Assembly (NCBI RefSeq): GCF_014229245.1
Contig: NZ_JAARZJ010000014.1
Span: 19,010 to 83,009 of the forward strand
Reading direction: 5' to 3'
Length of the DNA: 64,000 nucleotides
From: Listeria farberi
GTDB lineage: Bacteria; Bacillota; Bacilli; Lactobacillales; Listeriaceae
Shown here: positions 33,269 through 42,530 of the stretch, piece after piece
Position numbering within the stretch: the first letter of the stretch is position 1
How the letters are laid out: the number at the start of each line of letters is the position of its first letter
Position numbers and translations under genes: made by a program
Notes under the pieces: model-generated
Told to the model about the DNA's origin: nothing
The model's database searches: none
Seen by the model: only the letters and a program-made list of their open reading frames with translations

Positions 33269-35329
33269 ATGTATCTGGATAACAGAAGTAAAACACTATT
33301 TCAAGAAGTCATAAAAAATCCGAACATTACAAATAAACAACTCGAAGTAAAGTATAAATTATCGCGTTACCAAATCAGCTATAGTTTTCAGAAAGTAAAC
33401 GAATGGCTTAAGTGGAAAAATTATCCAGAAGTAAAGCGTTCCAAAAACGGCAGATTTATATTAGAACCCGAGCTTACAGCGCTATTTTCTGAAAAAGAAA
33501 CTCGAGATCCAAGCGTAGAATACTTACCTTCTGAAAATGAACGTGCTAATTTAATTTTGCTGATGCTTTTAACAGCAAAAGAAGAACTATCCCTCGCCCA
33601 TTTTACAACGAAGATTCAAGTAAGCAAAAACACTATTCTTCGTGATTTAAAAGTAGCACAAAAATTACTTCCTAAAGAAACTACTGTCACTTATAGTAGA
33701 GCATCGGGTTATCAGTTGGCAGGCAGTGAGTGGGAACTGCGCAAGGTTCTGACACAAGTTGTTAGTAGTGTGAAAGAGATGTTTCGAGGAGAACACTATT
33801 TCTTATCGTATTCAGGAATTGAAAAAGTCCAACTAATGGAAATTCGCCGCACACTTGAAGAAGCAGAAGCGATGATGCAAATAAAATTCACCTATGAACA
33901 AATCGAATTACTACCCTATCTGCTATCCGTGATGTTCTTAAGAATCAGAGACCGGCGCTTAATCGACACTGCTTTTCATATTGACGAGAAATCACTTTCA
34001 GACACGCGAGAATACCATATTACCGATATTTTGCTCGAAAAAACCGGCCCAGTTCCAGAACAAGAGCGACTTTTCATCACATTACAACTTCTTACAACAA
34101 ACATCTTTTCCGGCGAAATTTTAACTGAAAAATTAACAGAAGACTTGGAAAAAGTTGTCCTCACATGCTTAGACCTATTCGAGAAAAAAGCACTTGTTTC
34201 CCTTAAAAACAAACATATCTTAATTGAAAAATTACTCTTACATCTAAAACCAGCCTATTACCGGATTAAATACCAAATGAATTTGGAAGATACACTTTAT
34301 GAAAAATTCAATCAAGAATTCGAGGCGCTTAACTTTATTGTGAAAGAAGCTTTTGACCCACTTGCGAAATTTATTGGTCGCGAAATCCCGGCAGGCGAAA
34401 TATTCTTCATTTCGTTGTTCATCGGTAGCGATATGATTCCGCAAAACGATATTTATCATAAACAAAAACGAGCGATTGTTCTTTGTCCGAGTGGGGTTAC
34501 TTTTTCGAAAATCATGGAAAATATTTTAGTAAAACTATTCCCGGAAATCCATTTTTATCCAACTATATCTGTTCGTGAATACGCCTTTTTTAAAGCAGAA
34601 GTTGATATTGTTTTTTCTTCCATTCCATTAAAAGATGGTGAAAATGTCTTTGTTGTTCAGCCATTTATGAACGATATCGAAAAAACACAACTGCGGCAAC
34701 ACGTCTTACAAAACTTATTTGGAATGGGAAATCAGCTCACAAGTATTGATAAAATCATGGAAGTAGTGGAGCGTAACGCCGTTATAAAGGATCCGAATGC
34801 AATACGAGATGGAATCATTGATATTTTGTCCGCTAATACAGCTACAAATGAAAATAAACGTGTGAAAAAAGTCTATTTACATGATTTAATCACCGAAGAT
34901 AACATCATGATTTGTGAGGATGTTAAAAACTATCAAGAAGCGATTCGGTTAGCTAGTCAGCCGCTGTTACTGCAACAAGCAATTACAGCAAACTATGTAA
35001 AGACCATGATTGATAACCATAAATTCCACGATCCGTACATTATTATCGGTGAAGATATTGCCATTCCACACGCAATGCCTAATGCAGGGGTGAATCGACT
35101 CGCTATGTCTCTTTTAGTCGTGAAAAATGGCGTATTTTTTTCAGAAACAGAACAAGTTCATTTCGTAATAGTCATCGCACCCGTGGATAAAGAGCAACAT
35201 ATTGAAGCACTTTATCAAATCGTTCATTTAGCAGAGAATCACCAAATTTTAGACGATTTACTTGAAAACGCAACCAAAGAAAAAGTCATGCAAACAATCA
35301 ACCAATTAGTAATTAGAGAGGATGAATAA
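33269..35329 (+). CDS. PRD-containing transcriptional activator with EIIB and EIIA domains (MtlR/ManR type)
   Basis: 686 residues from the ATG at 33269, chosen because AAAGGGGGGGAG precedes it. The order is: helix-turn-helix regions in the first 150 residues (SYQ-type and VSKNTILRDLKVAQKLL), two PRDs with conserved His (about 220-440), a Gat-type EIIB domain (AIVLCPSGVTFSKIMENIL, phospho-Cys) and a C-terminal EIIA (IIIGEDIAIPHAMPN, phospho-His). PTS phosphorylation of these sites sets its activity. It probably activates this operon in response to the EIIA/B/C sugar. A TATAAT box at 33236-33241 suggests an internal promoter. Confidence 0.88.
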   Translation: MYLDNRSKTLFQEVIKNPNITNKQLEVKYKLSRYQISYSFQKVNEWLKWKNYPEVKRSKNGRFILEPELTALFSEKETRDPSVEYLPSENERANLILLMLLTAKEELSLAHFTTKIQVSKNTILRDLKVAQKLLPKETTVTYSRASGYQLAGSEWELRKVLTQVVSSVKEMFRGEHYFLSYSGIEKVQLMEIRRTLEEAEAMMQIKFTYEQIELLPYLLSVMFLRIRDRRLIDTAFHIDEKSLSDTREYHITDILLEKTGPVPEQERLFITLQLLTTNIFSGEILTEKLTEDLEKVVLTCLDLFEKKALVSLKNKHILIEKLLLHLKPAYYRIKYQMNLEDTLYEKFNQEFEALNFIVKEAFDPLAKFIGREIPAGEIFFISLFIGSDMIPQNDIYHKQKRAIVLCPSGVTFSKIMENILVKLFPEIHFYPTISVREYAFFKAEVDIVFSSIPLKDGENVFVVQPFMNDIEKTQLRQHVLQNLFGMGNQLTSIDKIMEVVERNAVIKDPNAIRDGIIDILSANTATNENKRVKKVYLHDLITEDNIMICEDVKNYQEAIRLASQPLLLQQAITANYVKTMIDNHKFHDPYIIIGEDIAIPHAMPNAGVNRLAMSLLVVKNGVFFSETEQVHFVIVIAPVDKEQHIEALYQIVHLAENHQILDDLLENATKEKVMQTINQLVIREDE

Positions 35330-35332
35330 ATT

Positions 35333-35935
35333 TTGGATAAACAAGCTATTTTAAATAATATTCACCAAACATGGCAAGAAGAAGCAAATGCGATTTCCCG
35401 TTTGCCGGAAGTAACAAGTGAAGAGGCCCTCGTTAAAACTGTTGAAAAAATCGCCAAGTGCACAGGGAAAATAGTCGTATCTGGTTGTGGAACGTCCGGC
35501 GTCGCTGCGAAAAAATTAGTACATTCTTTCAATTGTATCGAACGTCCAGCCGTCTTTTTAACCCCATCAGATGCTGTGCACGGGACTCTTGGCGTACTTC
35601 AAAAAGAAGATATATTGATTCTCATTTCAAAAGGTGGGAATACAGGCGAATTACTTAATTTAATTCCTGCTTGTAAAACAAAAGGAAGTACATTGATTGG
35701 CGTAACAGAAAACCCAGAATCCGTTATCGCCAATGAAGCAGATGTCTTTTTCCCAGTAAGTGTAAGTAAAGAACCAGACCCTTTTAATATGTTAGCAACG
35801 GCAAGTACAATGGCTGTTATTGCAAGTTTTGATGCAGTTATTGTTTGCTTAATGACCTATATGAATTACACAAAAGAGCAGTTTTCCGTCATCCATCCTG
35901 GTGGTGCCGTTGGAAACAAATTATTAAATAAATAA
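35333..35935 (+). CDS. SIS-domain sugar-phosphate isomerase (KpsF/GutQ-like)
   Basis: 200 residues, TTG start. A single SIS domain has KIVVSGCGTSGVAAKKLVH, ILILISKGGNTGELLNLIP and the C-terminal SVIHPGGAVGNKLL typical of arabinose-5-phosphate isomerase-like proteins without CBS domains. It probably interconverts ketose and aldose phosphates in the operon's pathway. Confidence 0.85.
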   Translation: MDKQAILNNIHQTWQEEANAISRLPEVTSEEALVKTVEKIAKCTGKIVVSGCGTSGVAAKKLVHSFNCIERPAVFLTPSDAVHGTLGVLQKEDILILISKGGNTGELLNLIPACKTKGSTLIGVTENPESVIANEADVFFPVSVSKEPDPFNMLATASTMAVIASFDAVIVCLMTYMNYTKEQFSVIHPGGAVGNKLLNK

Positions 35936-35962
35936 ACAAGCAGCCAGTCGGAGGGATGCAAT

Positions 35963-36430
35963 TTGGATGTATTAGAATATTTTAAAGAAGAAATGGTTCG
36001 ATTTTCAAACGAACAGGATAAAGAAAAATTACTTGCGGAAATGGCGGAACAGTTATGTGAAGTAGGCGCTGTAAAGCCGAGTTTCAAAGATGCGGTAATT
36101 AAACGGGAAAAAGTTTTTCCAACCGGATTACTAACCGCGCACGCCGGGGTTGCCATTCCGCATACAGATAGCGAACATGTTATTCGGCCAGTGGTGGCTG
36201 TACGAATACTCAAGAAGCCCGTTTCATTTATTGAAATGGCCTCTGATAACGAAGCAATTGATGTGAGAATTGTCTTTATGATGGCGCTAAGGAGTGCCGA
36301 TGAACAACTAGATATGCTACAAACACTTATTCAACTTATTCAAGACGAGGAGGTGATGACGACCTTACTTAAAGCGCAAGAAACGGGAGATGTTCTTTCC
36401 GCAATAGAACATTTTTCTAAGAATAATTAA
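35963..36430 (+). CDS. PTS EIIA component, fructose/galactitol type
   Basis: 155 residues, TTG start with GGAGGG upstream. The phosphorylated His is in GLLTAHAGVAIPHTDSEHV, the standard PTS EIIA-2 motif. It accepts phosphate from HPr and passes it to the EIIB at 38565. It is in the middle of the operon, separate from the EIIB and EIIC genes. Confidence 0.87.
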   Translation: MDVLEYFKEEMVRFSNEQDKEKLLAEMAEQLCEVGAVKPSFKDAVIKREKVFPTGLLTAHAGVAIPHTDSEHVIRPVVAVRILKKPVSFIEMASDNEAIDVRIVFMMALRSADEQLDMLQTLIQLIQDEEVMTTLLKAQETGDVLSAIEHFSKNN

Positions 36431-36446
36431 GGGAGGTCGGGAATAG

Positions 36447-36845
36447 ATGGGGAGTTTTTTTGCAAGTTTTGTAGACTGGCTAATAGGAAGTCCAGGTAGG
36501 TTTGTCGTTAACTTAATTGAAGATAATATGCTGGTTTTTATGGTTATAGTAATGATCTACGCCACCACCATTTTATACGCCAAGTGGACACTCGCATACT
36601 ACTTACCGAAAAAAATGAATCAGTTAGCAGAAATGAAAACGTGGGAGCTGGACGAATTATATGCAGCGTGGCAAACAAAGAAAAAAGCTCTACCGTGGTA
36701 CATTCTCGTGCCAAGCCGAAATGAATTTTGGGTGAAATCAGCCCGAAATGCACCAGAATCAACTAAATTACTCCATTTTAGTCAACAAAAATTAAAACTA
36801 AGTGACAAAGAAAAGTTACAAAAAATCATAGAAATTCAATCTTGA
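36447..36845 (+). CDS. Uncharacterised membrane protein in the PTS operon
   Basis: 132 residues. One clear membrane segment lies at about 28-50 (NMLVFMVIVMIYATTILYA), after an amphipathic start with SFVDWLIGSPGRFVVN. The basic C-terminal domain has WELDELYAAWQTKKKALPW and PSRNEFWVKSARNAPES. I recognise no family. Conserved placement between EIIA and the epimerase suggests an accessory role in uptake, which is inference. Confidence 0.6.
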   Translation: MGSFFASFVDWLIGSPGRFVVNLIEDNMLVFMVIVMIYATTILYAKWTLAYYLPKKMNQLAEMKTWELDELYAAWQTKKKALPWYILVPSRNEFWVKSARNAPESTKLLHFSQQKLKLSDKEKLQKIIEIQS

Positions 36846-36855
36846 GGTGATAATA

Positions 36856-37506
36856 GTGGCAAAAATAGTTCCGTCTGTTTTTGGAGCAGACATTGGCAGA
36901 ATTAATGAACAGTTACAAGTCTTAGAGAAAAATGGCATCGATTTATTACATGTAGATATGATGGATGGCTCGTTCGTTCCGAATATTGCTTTTGGTCCAG
37001 ATCAAATCAAAATGATGAAAAAAGGCACAAAACTTCAATTTGATGTTCATATGATGGTGTATGAACCAGACCGTTATATTCCAAGATTAGTGGAAGCAGG
37101 CGCACATATGATTACAGTCCACCAAGAAGCGACGACTCATTTGCATCGTACAATTCAACTAATTAAAAGTTACGGAGTTCGCGCGGGAGTTGTGTTAAAT
37201 CCAGGTACACCACCAAGCACTTTGGAATACGTGTTAGATGATATTGACTGTATTTTGCTTATGACTGTAAATCCAGGATTAGGTGGTCAAAAATTCTTCC
37301 AATCAAGTTTAGAAAAAATCAGAAAAACCAAGGCGTATATTGGAAACCGTCCTATTCAAATTGAAGTAGACGGCGGAGTGAATGCCGAACTTGCGAAAGA
37401 ATGTACACTTGCAGGTGCGGATTTAATCGTTGTAGGATCTTACTTATTTGAAGGAGATATCGAAGCGAATTTGGAGAAGTTATCGAAAGGAGTTTTAACA
37501 GAATGA
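36856..37506 (+). CDS. rpe: Ribulose-phosphate 3-epimerase
   Basis: 216 residues from the GTG at 36856, chosen for its spacing from TGAGGTGA; a GTG at 36847 overlaps that site. KIVPSVFGADIG, LLHVDMMDGSFVPNIAFGP, DVHMMVYEP and MTVNPGLGGQKFF are full RPE motifs. It converts ribulose-5-phosphate to xylulose-5-phosphate. Its stop overlaps the next start (ATGA). Two RPE-family genes in one operon is unusual. Confidence 0.88.
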   Translation: MAKIVPSVFGADIGRINEQLQVLEKNGIDLLHVDMMDGSFVPNIAFGPDQIKMMKKGTKLQFDVHMMVYEPDRYIPRLVEAGAHMITVHQEATTHLHRTIQLIKSYGVRAGVVLNPGTPPSTLEYVLDDIDCILLMTVNPGLGGQKFFQSSLEKIRKTKAYIGNRPIQIEVDGGVNAELAKECTLAGADLIVVGSYLFEGDIEANLEKLSKGVLTE

Positions 37507-38549
37507 AAGCTTTAAAATTATATGGAAAAAGAGATTTGCGTTATGAAGAAGCGGATATGCCAACAATCGAACAGCCAGATGATGTTATTTTGAAAGTGAA
37601 AACGGTTGGGATTTGCGGATCTGATATTTCGAGATACAGTAAACTTGGTCCGTACGTACCAGGAATGGTGTGGGGACATGAATTTTCAGGAGAAGTGATT
37701 GAGGTTGGTAGTGAGGTAACGGATATTGAAGTTGGTGATAGGGCTGCCGGATGCCCAGCACTCTATTGCGGTGAGTGTGAATACTGTAAAAAAGGCGAAT
37801 TCGCCCGCTGTCGGAAGCTAACAGTAATCGGAGCAAGACATCCCGGAGCCTATGCTGAGTATATCAAACTTCCAGCAGAAAATGTAGTAAAAATACCAGA
37901 CGAATTAGATTATGAAGCTGCTGCACTTGTAGAACCTTCCGCAGTAGTCGTTCATGGGTTTTATCATACGAAATTACAAGCAGGCGATGATGTCGTTGTT
38001 GTCGGAAGCGGCAATATCGGTTTGCTAGCAATTCAATGGGCAAAAGTTTTTGGCGCAAAAAGAGTTATTGCAATTGATGTAGACGATAAAAAGTTAGCTC
38101 TTGCAAAAGAAGTAGGAGCAGACGTCGTTATTAATTCTTTAAAAGAAGATCCGTTAGAAGTAGTCGCTGCACATACAGATGATCTAAACGCTGATTTAGT
38201 TGTAGAAGCAGCGGGATCACCCATTACATCTGCCCAAGTTTTTGCCTATGCCAAAAAAGGTGGAGGCGTCGTTTTCCTTGGAATTCCATACGCGGATGTA
38301 ACAATCGAACGTTTCTATTTTGAAAAAATTGTTCGGAGCGAGCTTACTGTTTGGGGTTCATGGAACGCAATTTCCGCACCATTTCCAGGGAAAGAGTGGC
38401 AAACAACCATTCACTTCCTAGCCAATAAACAAATCAACATTGAGCCAATGATTACACATCGTCTTTCACTTGCTGAAGGACCAGAAGTTTTTGAGCGAAT
38501 CTATGAAAGAAATGAATTTTTCGGGAAAGTATTATTTTTCCCAGAATGA
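37503..38549 (+). CDS. Zinc-dependent polyol (galactitol/sorbitol-phosphate-type) dehydrogenase
   Basis: 348 residues, medium-chain reductase. Catalytic zinc ligands lie in GICGSDISRY and GHEFSGEVIEVG. The structural zinc site has four Cys in CPALYCGECEYCKKGEFARC (about 83-102). The NAD site is VVVVGSGNIGLLAIQWA. It is closest in pattern to galactitol-1-phosphate and sorbitol dehydrogenases. With a Gat-type PTS it would oxidise the imported polyol phosphate to a ketose phosphate. Confidence 0.87.
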   Translation: MKALKLYGKRDLRYEEADMPTIEQPDDVILKVKTVGICGSDISRYSKLGPYVPGMVWGHEFSGEVIEVGSEVTDIEVGDRAAGCPALYCGECEYCKKGEFARCRKLTVIGARHPGAYAEYIKLPAENVVKIPDELDYEAAALVEPSAVVVHGFYHTKLQAGDDVVVVGSGNIGLLAIQWAKVFGAKRVIAIDVDDKKLALAKEVGADVVINSLKEDPLEVVAAHTDDLNADLVVEAAGSPITSAQVFAYAKKGGGVVFLGIPYADVTIERFYFEKIVRSELTVWGSWNAISAPFPGKEWQTTIHFLANKQINIEPMITHRLSLAEGPEVFERIYERNEFFGKVLFFPE

Positions 38550-38564
38550 TAGGGGGATTTTAAG

Positions 38565-38858
38565 ATGAAAAAGAAGAGAATTTATGTATGTTGTGGGACT
38601 GGAATTGCGACTTCCACAGTTATTTCCAAAAAAGTACGTGCAGTTTTAGATGAAAAGCGCATTCCATATGAAATTAGTCAATGCACGGTTCAAGAAGTAG
38701 CATCAAAAGTAAGTACATCCAAGCCAGACATTATTGTTAGCTCAACGACTGTTACAGGCGATGTTGGTGATGTACCGGTTGTTATTGGGAGATCATTTTT
38801 AACAGGCCTTAAAAAACAAGAAACAATCGATGAAATACTCGCGATACTTCAAGATTAA
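38565..38858 (+). CDS. PTS EIIB component, galactitol type
   Basis: 97 residues. The phospho-Cys is in IYVCCGTGIATSTVISKKV near the N-terminus, the Gat-EIIB signature. It receives phosphate from the EIIA and phosphorylates sugar on the EIIC. It lies 15 bases after the dehydrogenase and 14 bases before the EIIC. Confidence 0.9.
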   Translation: MKKKRIYVCCGTGIATSTVISKKVRAVLDEKRIPYEISQCTVQEVASKVSTSKPDIIVSSTTVTGDVGDVPVVIGRSFLTGLKKQETIDEILAILQD

Positions 38859-38872
38859 AGGGAGGGCACAAA

Positions 38873-40144
38873 ATGGATATTATTCTAGATTTCTTTAAAT
38901 ATATTATCGGACTTGGTGTAACAGTTATGATGCCAATTATCATTACCATTCTAGGTGTGATTTTCCGCAAGAAAATTAGTGTAGCTTTTAAAGCAGGATT
39001 AACAGTTGGTGTTGGGTTTGTTGGACTAGGCGTTATTACTTCACTTATGTTAACGACCATTACACCAGTAACAAAAGCACTCGTAGAAAATTATAATTTC
39101 AAATTAACCGCGACGGATATCGGCTGGGGAGTCGGGTCATCACTCGCATGGGGAACTGAAGTAGTACCATTTGTTTTCGTCGCAATTATTGCAACTAATA
39201 TTTTAATGATTGCCTTTAAATGGACGAAAACAATGGATGTTGATATTTGGAACTACTGGCAGCCGCTTTTTATCGCGAGTGCACTTTACTTAACGACCGG
39301 TAGTATGATTATTGCTATTCTTAGTTCGATTATTAATATGGCAATTATTTTCAAAATCGCTGACTGGACACAAAAAGATGTAGAGGATGTATTAGGTTTG
39401 GATGGAATTTCCCTACCACAAATTCAAACTTCTGGGTGGGCTCTTGTTGGTTATCCGATGAACTGGTTACTTGGAAAAATTCCTGGCGTTAGGAAAATCA
39501 ATTGGTCCACAGAGAAAGTTCAAACCCGCTTAGGTATTTTCGGCGAACCAATGCTGATGGGCTTAATTATCGGTGGTGGACTTGCAGCAATTGCGCAAAT
39601 GCCACTAAGCCAAGTACTGCAAACCGGAGTAACAATTGCAGCTAGTTTAGTACTTATTCCGCGGATGGTTTCGCTTTTAATGGACGGGCTTACCGTTATT
39701 TCAGAAGCTGCCCATGAATTCATGGAAAAACGTTTCCCAGGTCGCGAACTATTTATCGGACTAGATTCAGCAGTTGGGATTGGACACCCATTTGTACTTT
39801 CACTTGGACTTTTAATGATTCCAATTACTTTAATCTTGGCATTCATTTTGCCAGGCAATAAAGTATTACCTTTAGCTGATTTAACGGCATTACCATTCTA
39901 TATGATTTTTGCCATTGTGCCATCAAAAGGTAATTTGTTTAGAGGTATTTTTACAGGTATCGTTATCGTCATTATTACCCTCTACCTATCAGGCGCAGCG
40001 GCACCACTGATGACAGAACTTGCTGGTCAAATCGGCTATAATATACCGAAAGATGCTGTAGAAGTAACTTCTCTAGCTGTAGGGACTCAGTGGTATACTT
40101 GGATTGTATATTACGGACTTCATTGGTTCGGAGGCATTCTTTAA
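38873..40144 (+). CDS. PTS EIIC component, galactitol type
   Basis: 423 residues, about 10 hydrophobic segments. FVGLGVITSLMLTTITPVT and the central GEPMLMGLIIGGGLAAIAQ plus SAVGIGHPFVLSLGLLMI match GatC-like permeases. It is the last gene of the operon. It imports a polyol or rare sugar with phosphorylation; galactitol itself is not proven, since Gat-type systems in Listeria also carry pentitols such as arabitol. Confidence 0.87.
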   Translation: MDIILDFFKYIIGLGVTVMMPIIITILGVIFRKKISVAFKAGLTVGVGFVGLGVITSLMLTTITPVTKALVENYNFKLTATDIGWGVGSSLAWGTEVVPFVFVAIIATNILMIAFKWTKTMDVDIWNYWQPLFIASALYLTTGSMIIAILSSIINMAIIFKIADWTQKDVEDVLGLDGISLPQIQTSGWALVGYPMNWLLGKIPGVRKINWSTEKVQTRLGIFGEPMLMGLIIGGGLAAIAQMPLSQVLQTGVTIAASLVLIPRMVSLLMDGLTVISEAAHEFMEKRFPGRELFIGLDSAVGIGHPFVLSLGLLMIPITLILAFILPGNKVLPLADLTALPFYMIFAIVPSKGNLFRGIFTGIVIVIITLYLSGAAAPLMTELAGQIGYNIPKDAVEVTSLAVGTQWYTWIVYYGLHWFGGIL

Positions 40145-40283
40145 TTGTAATATAGTGAAACAAGCATTAGTTCGCGCTAATGCTTATTTCATTTCCATGA
40201 AGAATTTTTAGCTAGTAGACAACCCTCAGACAGTTCTATATAATAATAAGGAGAAGAAATTAGTACGGCGGAAGGAGATAGCA

Positions 40284-41219
40284 ATGACAGGCAAAATGAA
40301 ACTTTTTTCTGTGACGAGTGAGAGACCACTTGCGACAAAAATTGCAGATTATCTAGATATACCTTTATGTGAGGTGGAGCTCCAGAAGTTCAGTGATGGA
40401 GAAGTGAAAATTAATATTGAGGAAAGTATCCGCGGTACTAACGCGTATGTTGTTCAATCAATGAATGCAAACGTAAATGAACGCTTAATGGAACTTTTAA
40501 TCATGGTAGATGCCTTAAAACGCGCCTCCGTGCACTCAATTAATATAATTATGCCTTATTATGGCTATGCTCGTCAGGACAGAAAAGCACGCTCAAGAGA
40601 ACCTATTACTGCCAAATTAATGGCAAACTTAATCCAACGTGCGGGAGCAAATCGTTTAATTACGGTTGATTTGCATGCAGCTCAAATTCAAGGCTTTTTC
40701 AATATTCCAATCGATCATCTGTCAGCAGTTCCACTTATCGGTGATTATTTGATTGAAAAATACGGTGAAGAGGACGTTGTTGTAGTCGCACCAGACCATA
40801 GTGGTGTTGTTCGTGCACGTAGAATTGCTGATCGGTTAAATGCGCCAATTGCCATTTTAAATCGTAAACCAAGACCGCACGAAGATGAGATTATGAGCGT
40901 TATCGGCGACGTGAAAGGCAAAGTCGCAATCGTTGTCGATGATATTATTGATACAGGTGTACGTGCCACAACTTCAGCTGACATTTTACTTGAAAAAGGG
41001 GCAGTAGAAGTAATCGCGTGCGCAACCCATTCAGTCATGGCTGGAGACGCGACTGAACGTTTGCAAAACTCAAGAATCAAAGAAGTTATTACATCCGACT
41101 CTATCGACCTTCCAGAAGAAAAACAATTCGAAAAACTAACCACGATTTCCATTGGACGCATCCTAGGCCGCGCAATCGAAGGCGTCCAAGAAAACCGTTC
41201 ATTGCATCCGTTATTTTAA
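40284..41219 (+). CDS. prs: Ribose-phosphate pyrophosphokinase, second copy
   Basis: 311 residues. The flexible-loop motif [18 protein letters not shown], the [19 protein letters not shown] motif ([15 protein letters not shown]) and the PRPP-binding [11 protein letters not shown] are intact, so it should be active. The enzyme makes PRPP from ribose-5-phosphate and ATP. It lies right after the pentose-phosphate-rich PTS operon, which could supply ribose-5-phosphate. Listeria also has a housekeeping prs elsewhere. Confidence 0.88.
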   Translation: MTGKMKLFSVTSERPLATKIADYLDIPLCEVELQKFSDGEVKINIEESIRGTNAYVVQSMNANVNERLMELLIMVDALKRASVHSINIIMPYYGYARQDRKARSREPITAKLMANLIQRAGANRLITVDLHAAQIQGFFNIPIDHLSAVPLIGDYLIEKYGEEDVVVVAPDHSGVVRARRIADRLNAPIAILNRKPRPHEDEIMSVIGDVKGKVAIVVDDIIDTGVRATTSADILLEKGAVEVIACATHSVMAGDATERLQNSRIKEVITSDSIDLPEEKQFEKLTTISIGRILGRAIEGVQENRSLHPLF

Positions 41220-41230
41220 ATATTAAACTT

Positions 41231-41263
41231 AAAAACAGTAACTTAGCATAGTGCTGTTTTTTT
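41231..41263 (+). terminator. Terminator after prs
   Basis: AAAACAG pairs with CTGTTTT, with inner ACT/AGT pairing, and T residues follow. Confidence 0.75.
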
Positions 41264-41264
41264 G

Positions 41265-41463
41265 TTTTTAGTAATCTGTCGACCAGCAGTAACGTAAAAA
41301 ACACCGAAGACCGACAGAAAGTTGTGAATGCTTGGAGGAAGCAGAGTTTGGAGATATTTGCTTTGAAAAAGTATGCTGGCAAAAGTAGATTTCATCTGAT
41401 TTTGAACAGGTCGACAGAAACAGCCTTTTGAGGTAAGATGGGAGTAAGAAGAAAAGTGCACGG
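41265..41463 (+). promoter_or_regulatory. Leader of cas-less CRISPR array
   Basis: This shares blocks with the leader of the type I-B array at 54902-55098: CTGTCGACC at the start, AGGTCGACA in the middle and GATGGGAGTA just before the first repeat. The order and rough spacing are the same. This points to common ancestry of the two arrays. Confidence 0.7.
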
Positions 41464-41815
41464 GTTTTAGTTACTTATTGTGAAATGTAAATGTTGTTTG
41501 GTCTACATCGAAAAGAGCGTGTGTTTCGTTTTAGTTACTTATTGTGAAATGTAAATACAAAATGGAAATTCATTCAACAGTCGCGTTTGATGTTTTAGTT
41601 ACTTATTGTGAAATGTAAATTGCGTGAACATGACTCCCTTAACATGTGCAAACACCGTTTTAGTTACTTATTGTGAAATGTAAATCAAGTTGAAGATATA
41701 AACTACATTCAGACAGTTAAAAGTTTTAGTTACTTATTGTGAAATGTAAATGATATATCAATCTTTAATTTTTTAACTTCCATTTTTGTTTAGTTACTTA
41801 TTGTGAAATGTAAAT
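41464..41815 (+). CRISPR. Cas-less CRISPR array (rliB position), 6 repeats, 5 spacers
   Basis: Repeats of 29 bases (GTTTTAGTTACTTATTGTG then AAATGTAAAT) start at 41464, 41528, 41592, 41657, 41723 and, degenerate at its 5' end, 41787. Spacers are 35-37 bases. The array lies between prs and a lipoprotein gene, the place where Listeria monocytogenes encodes the PNPase-processed RNA rliB. No cas gene is adjacent. The repeat differs from the 55099 array at three positions only. Confidence 0.93.
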
Positions 41816-41864
41816 GTAGGAAGCGGCTTTAAAGAAATTATTAAATAATCTGGAGGACATTTTC

Positions 41865-42452
41865 ATGAAAAAAGTTTTAATGCCACTTATGCTACTCGCA
41901 GTTTTATTATATGGTTGTTCATCACAAAACGAAGGGGTAACGAAAGAAACTGCCATTTCGAAGACGATCTCTATACGAGCGGACTACACTATTCCAGCAA
42001 ATTTGGAGGAACTAACAGCGAGCAGTGATTCTATTGTTAAAGTGAAATTTCTACAGAATAAAGACATCGGTAAAAATGGAAGTACAATTAGTGAAGTAGA
42101 GATTTTAAAAAACTACAAAGGTAATTTTAAAAAGGGCGAGAAAATAGATATCTCGGAACCGTGGTATTTAAGTGATGATAAATATGTCGCGGTTGAAAAC
42201 TATATTGCGCTTGAAAAAAATAAAGAATATACCTTGTTTCTTAACGAAAGCGACGATAAAGTAAGTTCTATAGTTAGCATGGGTTACGGTAAATTCAGTG
42301 AAAATCTCCAAGAAAAACAAGGTATTCTTGCAGATTTTGACAAACTTGGCGAAGTTCAAAAATACGATTTTATTTCTGAGAGCAAGGATGAAGTAAAGAA
42401 TTACCAAGCAATCAAGCAACAAGTTTTCGAAAAATATCAAGATTCAAAGTGA
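41865..42452 (+). CDS. Putative lipoprotein
   Basis: 195 residues. MKKVLMPLMLLAVLLYGCSS is a lipoprotein signal with lipobox LLYGC. The mature part is acidic and strand-rich (EVEILKNYKGNFKKGEKIDI, EKNKEYTLFLNESDDK), resembling small extracytoplasmic beta-barrel domains. The function is not recognised. It has a GGAGG ribosome binding site 50 bases after the last CRISPR repeat, so a transcript crossing the array could reach it. Confidence 0.7.
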   Translation: MKKVLMPLMLLAVLLYGCSSQNEGVTKETAISKTISIRADYTIPANLEELTASSDSIVKVKFLQNKDIGKNGSTISEVEILKNYKGNFKKGEKIDISEPWYLSDDKYVAVENYIALEKNKEYTLFLNESDDKVSSIVSMGYGKFSENLQEKQGILADFDKLGEVQKYDFISESKDEVKNYQAIKQQVFEKYQDSK

Positions 42453-42530
42453 AAATAACATATAGTTTAGCCTAGTTGCGGAAACCCTAAAATTCCGTCA
42501 TAATAGAAAAAAATGACGGGAGCTGATAAA

